Source: a virus. Taken from it: DNA of 27,022 bases. Shown in pieces: positions 20,549 to 27,022 of this stretch. The notes under the pieces were generated by a model that worked only from the letters and a program-made list of their open reading frames with translations, searched no databases and was not told the origin of the DNA. A program made the translations under genes and the position numbers. Location: positions 1 through 27,022 of the IMG/VR virus record IMGVR_UViG_3300044714_000006. The stretch is one strand, 5' to 3'. Position 1 is the stretch's first letter; the number at the start of each line of letters is the position of its first letter.

Positions 20549-21525
20549 TGGCTCTCAGCGATATGCAGACTGCTATCGCGGACGAATTGAGCAGGACCGA
20601 CCTGAGCACCCAGATTACTCGTGAGATAAACAATGCCATAACGTTCTATCAGAATAAACGGTTCTGGTTCAACGAAGATACGATGGTCACTCTCACAACC
20701 ATAGCAGGACAGAGGGATTATAAACTCCCTCCCAACTTCGCTGCCGTGACTGATGTTAGAAGCAAGCTCGGGAATATAGAATACTTCGTAAACCCTTCGA
20801 CTATCCAATATCTCGATAAGATTAACTGGACAAGCACATTTCAATCGAGTTATATCGAGCTTTATGCGTTTTGGAACAGCATGATTAGACTCTATCCTGC
20901 TCCCACCGCAGGACTGCCCCTCTATATCCGTGGAAACGTCTTACTTCCTACTTTGACGACGACCGCAGCGACTAAAAGCTATGCCTTCGCAACCTCATTC
21001 AGCGTGAACGATACCATCCAAGACCCCAATGGGAATATACAGACTTGTGTGACTGGTGGAACCACGCAGACCGCTCCTACAAAGACTTATACTGCAAACA
21101 CGGCTTATAGCGTCAATGACACGGTTCAGGATGGGAACGGGAATATCCAGACGTGTTCGACCGCCGGAACTACAGGCTATCTTCTGGTAGCGGATAAAAC
21201 TCAGTGGGGGCGAATCGTAGGAAGTCTTACTACTGATGGAACTGCCGTCTGGAATCTCAGCACGCTTATGTGGTCAACCGATTTTGATTCCTACACGGTT
21301 GATGGTTCAGTTGTTTGGCATTTAACCAGTAATTTGACTAATGCCTGGATGAGTTCAGCAGAAGAACTTATCCGTACTCGCGCTACGAGGATGATTTACC
21401 AGCGTTACATAAAAGACATACAACAGGCTCAATCTTATCAGGCTATGGAGAGAGATTGTGTCTTGAATCTCTATGAAAAGAACATTGGCCAGACTGGCAT
21501 GGGCACTTTGACGGGGCATCTATAA
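20548..21525 (+). CDS. Head-tail adaptor with inserted repeat module
   Basis: 325 residues. The N-terminal part (IADELSRTDLSTQITREINNA with FYQNKRFWFNE, then LPPNFAAVTDVRSK) and the C-terminal helix (SSAEELIRTRATRMIYQRYI) match P22 gp4-type/phage adaptor proteins that extend the portal. Between them, residues 144-172 and 180-208 are two tandem repeats sharing SVNDT-QD-NGNIQTC and a further TTDGTAVWNL pair, a small beta module seen in phage tail fibres. Its likely place is the portal vertex or neck surface. The gene is joined to its neighbours by one-base overlaps (TAATG). Confidence 0.75.
   Translation: MALSDMQTAIADELSRTDLSTQITREINNAITFYQNKRFWFNEDTMVTLTTIAGQRDYKLPPNFAAVTDVRSKLGNIEYFVNPSTIQYLDKINWTSTFQSSYIELYAFWNSMIRLYPAPTAGLPLYIRGNVLLPTLTTTAATKSYAFATSFSVNDTIQDPNGNIQTCVTGGTTQTAPTKTYTANTAYSVNDTVQDGNGNIQTCSTAGTTGYLLVADKTQWGRIVGSLTTDGTAVWNLSTLMWSTDFDSYTVDGSVVWHLTSNLTNAWMSSAEELIRTRATRMIYQRYIKDIQQAQSYQAMERDCVLNLYEKNIGQTGMGTLTGHL
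20977..21171 (+). repeat. Tandem repeat in adaptor gene, 108-base period
   Basis: Two copies of a 29-residue unit (about 20977-21063 and 21085-21171), spaced 36 codons apart. The copies are diverged at DNA level but share SVNDT-Q-D-NGNIQTC, so they are old duplications. Confidence 0.7.
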
Positions 21526-23804
21526 TGCAGCCCGCAACTAAATATCCATTAGGCGATTGGTCCCCTGATTCTCCTAACTATTGGAGCGAAGGGGCTATTA
21601 CGATTCAGAACGCTTTGCCCACGAAAGCCAGTCCTAACTATGAGAGCCAGCCTTCGATTTCTCTCTCTGCGATTGGGCAGCCTAATGTCGGGACTTATAC
21701 GGCTAATGCAGTGAAATTTGACGGTTCTACCACTTATCTTAGTGAAGCGGCTAATCTTACCGGTATAGCTAATGGTAAAACAGGAAGTGCATCATTCTGG
21801 ATTAGATTAGATAGTAGTGGCGCAGGACCGATTGTAGCCATTTTAAATTCTGGAGGTATAGCGCATTTAAATATTTCATTTGGCAATGCTGCTACGAATA
21901 AATTCGGTGTAATCGGCAGGAATTCAAGTGGAACTACAATTCTCGCATTGACTACAGTTCTAACCTATTCCCCAGGAATCACTTGGTATAATATTCTCAT
22001 TTCTTGGAATCTTGGTACCGGCGCAACAAATCTCTATGTAAATAATGTCTCTGATGCAAATGCAGTGACTGTGATAAATGACACTATAGATTATGCAACT
22101 ACTGGAAATGTTTGTGATGTAGGAGGGAATCCAGGAATAGGAATAATCAATGGAGCATTAAGCGAAGTATGGTTCGATACCAGCTTTATAGATTTCAGCG
22201 TTTCAGGAAACCGCGCCAAGTTTATCTCTGGCGGCCTCCCTGTAAATCTAGGCTCTACCGGACAAACTCCTACAGGCTCAAGCCCGCTTCTTTATCTAAA
22301 GAATCCAGCATCCACTTTCTATACCAATAGCGGCACGGGAGGTAATTTCGTCACTAATGGAACTCTTGCCATCGCAAGCTCAAGCCCTTCCGGTGCTACG
22401 CCTTCACAGTTCCTGGGTGCTGGTTCCTTCATTGATTCAAATGGCTTGCCCCATACTTATACAGGAACCTCAAGTCAGCTTGTAGAGATAACCGCGACTT
22501 CCGCAAACAACGTTTCAAAGGCAGCGGGATATTCCTGTGCTACCTATTGGAAGTTCGCCGCTCTGAATAACACAGTTTACGCAGTAGACCTTGCAGACAA
22601 TCCCCAGAGCATGACTATAGGTGGTACGGCATTTGCAGACCTCGCCGGAACTCCTCCTAAAGCTCAGTGTATTGCTCAGTGGGGGCAGCAGATTGTCCTG
22701 GGGCATACCAATGGAGGGACTTATGGAGGCGGTACAGCCGGTTTAATACCTTACCGTATCTGGGGCTGCGCGATAGGAAATCCAGCTTCCTGGCCTGACC
22801 CTCTGACGAACGCGGGACAGGCCGCACAAGCCTTTGTACAGGACTTGAATGCCAACTATGGCGACCTCCTGCATATGACTAACGGCGTCTTTATGGCTTT
22901 GGCTTTCCAACAGACCGGGATAACCAGAGCAATCTACCAAGGCGCTCCCACGGTCTGGTCATTCGATGACTACGAAAAGAAGATAGGGCTCTATTGCCCT
23001 AATTCGGTTGTTCAAATCGAGGAAAACCGCTGGGCATTTATATCGAGTGCCGGTTTCTACATGACCGATGGCTATACGGTTCAGCCTATCGGCCATGACC
23101 TTGTAGATTCTACGTTCCTCGCAGACCTAAATACCTCTTACCTATCTCATGTAAGAGGCAGTTTCGACCCCGTGACAAAACTCATAAAATGGATATATCC
23201 CTCAGTCTCAATGACTCTCCAAGGCGGATTTGTAGTCTGTGACAAGATGATTGTCTACAACTATATAAATAAGCGCTGGGGAATGGGGATGGTTGGACAG
23301 AACATAGACATTATCTTCCCCGCTCTTACCCTAGCTTATACGATGGAACAACTGGATTCTGTCAATTCAAACCTTGACCTGATAACCCCTTCCCTGGATG
23401 ACCCCTACTGGAATGGCGGTGTTCCCACCGTTGGAGTCTTTGGCATCCAGCAGATAGGCTCCTCAGGTTCTTTTGCAAGCTATTCCGGTAATTTCTCCGG
23501 AACTCCATTGACTGCGACACTAGATACCAAGGTCATCAATGCGAATCCCGGCGGACGGTCTTTCAGTTCAGAATATAAGCCTATCGTCATGGGGACTGCT
23601 CCAACTATTCAAGGCTATGTCGGCACGCAGAACCTGCTGACTGATTCAGTGACCTATATAGGTCCTGGAACGCCTGAAACGAGAACGGGTAAGATTTCTC
23701 AGCGTTCCGACGCTGTTTATAAGCGCTACCGCCTTGTCATTGCAAACGGGTTTACGAACGCTTTAGGTGTAGAGACCGAGGAACAACCGAGCGGTTACGC
23801 ATGA
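21525..23804 (+). CDS. Tail hub protein, P22 gp10-like, with LamG-like insert
   Basis: 759 residues. Residues 1-55 and about 295-759 make the beta-propeller type tail stabilization fold (YWKFAALNNTVYAVDLADNP, RIWGCAIGNPASWPDP, GITRAIYQGAPTVWSFDDYE, FYMTDGYTVQPIGHDLVD, KWIYPS) known from P22 gp10 relatives. Residues about 60-290 are a separate jelly-roll domain: AVKFDGSTTYLSEA, GSASFWIRLDSS, WYNILISWNLGTGATNLYVN and a final ALSEVWFDTSFIDFS. This is the LamG/concanavalin pattern. The inserted stretch looks more A/T-rich than its surroundings, so it may have been acquired. Confidence 0.8.
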   Translation: MQPATKYPLGDWSPDSPNYWSEGAITIQNALPTKASPNYESQPSISLSAIGQPNVGTYTANAVKFDGSTTYLSEAANLTGIANGKTGSASFWIRLDSSGAGPIVAILNSGGIAHLNISFGNAATNKFGVIGRNSSGTTILALTTVLTYSPGITWYNILISWNLGTGATNLYVNNVSDANAVTVINDTIDYATTGNVCDVGGNPGIGIINGALSEVWFDTSFIDFSVSGNRAKFISGGLPVNLGSTGQTPTGSSPLLYLKNPASTFYTNSGTGGNFVTNGTLAIASSSPSGATPSQFLGAGSFIDSNGLPHTYTGTSSQLVEITATSANNVSKAAGYSCATYWKFAALNNTVYAVDLADNPQSMTIGGTAFADLAGTPPKAQCIAQWGQQIVLGHTNGGTYGGGTAGLIPYRIWGCAIGNPASWPDPLTNAGQAAQAFVQDLNANYGDLLHMTNGVFMALAFQQTGITRAIYQGAPTVWSFDDYEKKIGLYCPNSVVQIEENRWAFISSAGFYMTDGYTVQPIGHDLVDSTFLADLNTSYLSHVRGSFDPVTKLIKWIYPSVSMTLQGGFVVCDKMIVYNYINKRWGMGMVGQNIDIIFPALTLAYTMEQLDSVNSNLDLITPSLDDPYWNGGVPTVGVFGIQQIGSSGSFASYSGNFSGTPLTATLDTKVINANPGGRSFSSEYKPIVMGTAPTIQGYVGTQNLLTDSVTYIGPGTPETRTGKISQRSDAVYKRYRLVIANGFTNALGVETEEQPSGYA

Positions 23805-24133
23805 AACTCAACTTCCTCAGCCAGAATCCTCCCGCTCCTATTGCATTCATCATCAATGCAATAAATGCCATTATGAACGGAGCTAGTAATTCTATTGGGA
23901 CCGTGACGCTCACGAATAATGGGACTACTACGACCTTACAAAACAACCTGATTACAAGTCAATCAGTGATATTTCTTGCCCCGCAGACCGCCCATGCTTC
24001 GACTGTTACGGGAATTTGGTGTGACCCGACAAGCGTGCCGGTTTCAGGTTCAATCCTTGGCGGGCAGATAACGATAAACCATAGTGCTGTCGCACAGGCA
24101 GACCTTACCTTTGGATATGAGATACGCAATTGA
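23801..24133 (+). CDS. Small conserved structural protein
   Basis: 110 residues starting in an ATGA overlap with the previous stop. A start helix (FIINAINAIMNGA) followed by beta strands: SIGTVTLTNNGTTTTLQNNLI, then VIFLAPQTAHASTVTGIW, then a last GQITINHSAVAQADLTFGYE. This pattern is a common small protein of podovirus tail regions, of unknown exact role. Likely part of the tail or a fibre base. Confidence 0.68.
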   Translation: MKLNFLSQNPPAPIAFIINAINAIMNGASNSIGTVTLTNNGTTTTLQNNLITSQSVIFLAPQTAHASTVTGIWCDPTSVPVSGSILGGQITINHSAVAQADLTFGYEIRN

Positions 24134-24591
24134 ACGATAACGCACAAAATCCCTATTCGTCTGTTGTGGCATTGAAAGCGCCGCAGATTTTCCAAGTTCC
24201 TTATTGGGACGTGGAAAGCCTTTGGCCTAAATGCGCTCCCTTGCTTAAAAAGGCCATTGATACGCAGAATTATTGGAGTGTTGAAGGGGTATATAAAGCC
24301 CTATTAAATTCCCCTACGCAGTCAATGACTAACCAAATGCAGCTTTGGTACTGTCCAAACAAGTTCGCATTGGTGACACAGATTCAGATAAACGCAGACG
24401 GGACTACGGTTTGTCTTTTGTTTCTTTGCGGTGGACAGGATATCGAAGCCATCAAATCAGCCTTTGAACCTGTGAAAGCATGGTCTAAAAAGCATTTCAA
24501 CTGCAAGCATATGCGAATCGTAGGACGTAAGGGTTGGGTTAAGCTGTTAGGTTTTGAGGAAAAAGAAACGATTATGGAGTGTGAAATCTAA
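24130..24591 (+). CDS. T7 gp13-like internal virion/GNAT-like protein
   Basis: 153 residues from a TTG start in TTGA overlap with the previous stop; no other start precedes the conserved part. It begins PYWDVESLWPKCAPLL, then LWYCPNKFALVTQIQINADG, a C-terminal GRKGWVKLLGF and ends with a charged tail. The order (W..v...P.l, qlW, vt.i, GR.GW) matches the GNAT-like family that includes the T7 internal protein gp13. It probably helps virion assembly or DNA ejection. Confidence 0.7.
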   Translation: MNDNAQNPYSSVVALKAPQIFQVPYWDVESLWPKCAPLLKKAIDTQNYWSVEGVYKALLNSPTQSMTNQMQLWYCPNKFALVTQIQINADGTTVCLLFLCGGQDIEAIKSAFEPVKAWSKKHFNCKHMRIVGRKGWVKLLGFEEKETIMECEI

Positions 24592-25106
24592 TGGCAAGTA
24601 TGATACCAGCAGTAGGTAGTGCAGCATTAAGCGGCGCTCAGACTCGAAATCAAGGCGGCCAATCCGGTCTACTTGGTGGGTCTGGCGCTATTGATGGCTC
24701 TAGTCAATCGCTTTGGAATGCTTTAGACCCAGCGAATATAAGCGGTAAGGCAAGCTCAGGACATATCCTTTCAAACATCTTAGACCCCGGTAACGTGCTT
24801 GGGCAGAATCAGGCAGCGAATCCCCTGGGACAAAATGGCTCAAATTCTGCTGGTGGTGTGCCTAATGTTCTTCCGAACCTAGGCGCTGCTTCCATGATTC
24901 CGCAGATGCCTCAAGGTTCTTTCCAGAATTTCAGCGGAGGGCCTGGAATCTACAATCAGATGGCTGCTCAATCTATGGGTGGGCAGATGTTCAATCCTGG
25001 TGCGCAATCTCCTCAAACCACTCCCAAGGGCGCGCAGCAAAGTCAGCCTAATCTACAGCAGCTTATTCAACAAATGAATGCTCCACGCGGCTTTCAGGTG
25101 AGATAG
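24591..25106 (+). CDS. Gly/Ser/Gln-rich virion protein
   Basis: 171 residues, starting in a TAATG overlap with the previous stop. A short N-terminal helix (SMIPAVGSAALSGAQ), then low-complexity Gly, Asn, Gln, Pro-rich sequence (GLLGGSGAIDGSSQSLWNAL, PQMPQGSFQNFSGGPG) and a final helix (LQQLIQQMNAP). Such proteins in this position are internal virion or tail-tube-like components that form the ejection channel. No precise family is recognised. Confidence 0.6.
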   Translation: MASMIPAVGSAALSGAQTRNQGGQSGLLGGSGAIDGSSQSLWNALDPANISGKASSGHILSNILDPGNVLGQNQAANPLGQNGSNSAGGVPNVLPNLGAASMIPQMPQGSFQNFSGGPGIYNQMAAQSMGGQMFNPGAQSPQTTPKGAQQSQPNLQQLIQQMNAPRGFQVR

Positions 25107-25109
25107 CAA

Positions 25110-25823
25110 ATGAGTAAAGGTTCAACACAAGCCGGAACCACGACGCAGACCCAAACAACTGCTCCCTATATGTACCCCTATATGGGTACAGCCTTGGGAC
25201 AGGCTGGGAACCTTTTGCAGTCTGGTGGACCTCAAGTCTATTCAGGGCAGAGAGTAGCCGACTTTAACCCGGTGCAGAACCAGGCGTTTTCAAACACGAA
25301 TAACCTTGATAACACCCTGACTCAAGGTAATGGGAATCCTTACGAAAACTCCATGTTCAATCAGGCTGCGCTTGCGACACAGGGTCAGTTGGGAAGTGAA
25401 TTTGCTGGGTCTGGGCGTAACCTAGATGCTTCTATGCCTCTACGTTCGGACCAATTGAACAATCTGGCTACGAACTTCTATGGAAACAACTATCAGAACA
25501 CTGTACAGAACGCTATGGGCGCTGCTAACCAACAGCAGCAGCTAGGCGGCACAATTCAGAATCAGGCTCAGAACCAGATTAACGCCTCTATGGGTGCTTT
25601 CAATCAAGCCCAACAGAGACCTTATGCGAACCTGTCTCAGTTTGAGCAATATCTACAGGGTGTCCAACCAGGAGCGCAGACGCAGAGTCCCTATTACCAG
25701 AATAAGGGCGCTAACACGCTTGGAACCGCTGTTGCAGGACAGCAGCTTTATAACGGTTATAACAATAAAGGTAGTAGTGGTGGCTCTACTGGAGACGCTT
25801 ATTCAGGAGGGTTCACTTCATGA
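25110..25823 (+). CDS. Internal virion/tail protein of podoviruses
   Basis: 237 residues, three bases after the previous gene. N-terminus SKGSTQAGTTTQTQTTAPYM is followed by VYSGQRVADFNPVQNQAFSN, ENSMFNQAALATQGQ, LGSEFAGSGRNLDASM and ATNFYGNNYQNTVQNA. This is a recognisable conserved order (ADF.p.q, NPY.., FAG.GR, L..NFYG.NY) of a podovirus structural protein whose role is not established. Residues 130-190 form Gln/Asn-rich helices. Likely an ejection protein. Confidence 0.68.
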   Translation: MSKGSTQAGTTTQTQTTAPYMYPYMGTALGQAGNLLQSGGPQVYSGQRVADFNPVQNQAFSNTNNLDNTLTQGNGNPYENSMFNQAALATQGQLGSEFAGSGRNLDASMPLRSDQLNNLATNFYGNNYQNTVQNAMGAANQQQQLGGTIQNQAQNQINASMGAFNQAQQRPYANLSQFEQYLQGVQPGAQTQSPYYQNKGANTLGTAVAGQQLYNGYNNKGSSGGSTGDAYSGGFTS

Positions 25824-27022
25824 GTGCATCACCTGACTTCATGACCTCACTTCTCCAGGGCTCCAATGGAATGAACGGGAGCCTTTACAGCCCTACTATG
25901 GGGTTGGCTTTAGGTCTTCTACAAGCGGGTGGACCGTCACGGATGCCTGTTTCACTAGGACAGGCTTTGGGTCAGGGCATGCAGACCGGCCAGCAGTTCC
26001 AGCAAGCGGGATTACAGAATGCCATGCAGCAGTTGATGTTGGGTAAAACTGGAATGCAACTTGGGATGCTACAGAATGCTTTGGGGAATAGCCCTCAAGC
26101 ATCTACACAGGCTCCTCCTCAGGCTCCTGCGGTTCCGCAAGCTTCACCATCACAGACTGATATTGCTACCCAGAATATCCCTAATGGGATTGGCGGGGCT
26201 TTGCTTGGTGCAACCGTCCAGCCATCTTCATCGCCCCAAATAGCGCCACAGCAAACTCCTGCTGCTACGCCACAGGCTTCTCCTCCTGCATTGCCAAGAA
26301 TTGACCCCTATCAAGACCCTGTTTATGTGCGTAATCAGAAAATGGCTCAGGTGATGGATATGATGCAGCCTGGGTCTGGAGCTGGATATGCTGCTGCCGC
26401 ACAACAGCGTTTGCAGGATTTGAATAATCAGCAGCTTACTTTTAGTGGGGACCAAACTAAACAGTTCATTCCTGGTGGTGCTTTGCCTGGACAGTCAATC
26501 CAATATCATCCTGCTACGGGTGAATGGGCTGTTAAGGGAGACCCACAGTGGAAAGATATTACCTATACCGATTCGGTTGATGGTCAGACAAAACATGTTC
26601 TTTGGAATCAGGCCACGAATCAATTTAAAGCAATTCCTGGGGCTACAGGTTCAATGCCGACTACTTCTCCGACTGGCGGACCGCCGACGCCTGCTCACAT
26701 TCCTCCGCAGGTCATTAAAGCCTATCCAGGCATTGCTGATACTCCTGGGATTGAAAAGATACCAGCTCAATATCTTCCTATGGTTGCGAAGATTGCTGCT
26801 GGTGAATCTGATATGCCTACTTCGGCTAAACGTAATCCTACATTTGAAGCCAATCTTACAGGATGGGTTACTACTCTAAATCCTGAGTGGAAACAGCAGA
26901 ATTATGGTATTTATACTAAGCAGATGGAGTCTCTCAGCTCTGGTGCGGATGCCAAGAAACTTGACCCGCTCAATACGATTGAAGGTCACTTAGATACTTA
27001 TCAACAGGCTATGGATGCTCTA
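25820..27022 (+). CDS. Large internal virion protein, partial at right edge
   Basis: ATG in an ATGA overlap with the previous stop and a strong AGGAGG site (25805-25810). The reading frame stays open for all 401 codons to the window edge. N-terminus (MSASPDFMTSLLQGSNGMNG) is followed by Gln/Met-rich helices, a Pro/Ala/Gln linker (residues 95-155), then ordered sequence ending with GWVTTLNPEWKQQNYGIYTK and LDPLNTIEGHLDTYQQAMDA. The last motif (N-T-x-x-x-H-L) is a hallmark of large podovirus ejection proteins that often carry a transglycosylase further on. The C-terminus lies outside the window. Confidence 0.72.
   Translation, partial: MSASPDFMTSLLQGSNGMNGSLYSPTMGLALGLLQAGGPSRMPVSLGQALGQGMQTGQQFQQAGLQNAMQQLMLGKTGMQLGMLQNALGNSPQASTQAPPQAPAVPQASPSQTDIATQNIPNGIGGALLGATVQPSSSPQIAPQQTPAATPQASPPALPRIDPYQDPVYVRNQKMAQVMDMMQPGSGAGYAAAAQQRLQDLNNQQLTFSGDQTKQFIPGGALPGQSIQYHPATGEWAVKGDPQWKDITYTDSVDGQTKHVLWNQATNQFKAIPGATGSMPTTSPTGGPPTPAHIPPQVIKAYPGIADTPGIEKIPAQYLPMVAKIAAGESDMPTSAKRNPTFEANLTGWVTTLNPEWKQQNYGIYTKQMESLSSGADAKKLDPLNTIEGHLDTYQQAMDAL

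Noticed and set aside
26445-26879. A 144-codon rightward frame near the right edge
   Set aside because: It is a Leu/Arg-rich shadow of the large virion gene that starts at 25820 and stays open to the edge, with coherent protein sequence.
1-27022. CRISPR array, insertion sequence or integrase with attachment sites
   Set aside because: No regularly spaced repeats, no transposase or integrase motifs, and no paired terminal repeats were seen.

Overview
The window is one continuous stretch of a tailed bacteriophage genome with a short-tailed (podovirus) structural module. The structural genes show this: a P22-type portal, a PBSX/Sf6-type large terminase, an N4gp56-type major capsid protein, a P22 gp10-like tail protein and a set of Gln/Ala/Gly-rich proteins that look like internal virion proteins. 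No integrase, tRNA, CRISPR array, DNA polymerase or RNA polymerase gene was found. The host cannot be read from the sequence. Shine-Dalgarno sites of the AGGAG type, sigma70-like promoters and an exported transglycosylase fit a Gram-negative bacterium. The last gene runs off the right edge, so the genome continues beyond the window.

Region 1 (1-5295, rightward) is a tightly packed run of small genes for early or DNA-metabolism functions: a GIY-YIG (T5orf172-type) protein, several Cys-rich mini-proteins, a winged-helix protein, a NinB-like recombination protein, a DUF1364/YbcO-like nuclease and a RusA-type Holliday junction resolvase. A likely lysis group (two small membrane proteins and a lytic transglycosylase) lies among them. 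Most neighbours overlap by 4 bases at start and stop (ATGA, GTGA), which suggests one translationally coupled operon. A 155-base gap at 1168-1323 carries several mutually compatible long pairings and is proposed here as a structured RNA.

Region 2 (5292-6792, leftward) holds five small orphan genes read to the left from a good promoter near 6707-6735. This promoter contains a dyad that looks like an operator. Just beside it, a rightward promoter fires so close to a Fis-like regulator gene (6793) that its mRNA would be leaderless. The arrangement resembles a phage control region.

Region 3 (6793-11770, rightward) is accessory: the Fis-like regulator, small orphan proteins, a protein with a 56-residue Ala-rich tract written only in NNC codons, a LemA-family membrane protein, a rho-independent terminator, and a TPR plus GT9-like glycosyltransferase protein.

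Region 4 (11767-27022, rightward) is the virion and assembly module. It starts with an Rmf/CrpP-like peptide, a GroES-like co-chaperonin and a small HAD-like protein. Then come putative small terminase, large terminase, portal, scaffold, major capsid (with its own promoter and a roughly 115-base leader), two capsid-associated proteins, head-tail adaptor, tail hub protein and several virion proteins. Two of the tail genes carry what look like inserted recognition modules: a 36-residue tandem repeat in the adaptor and a LamG-like domain in the gp10-like protein.
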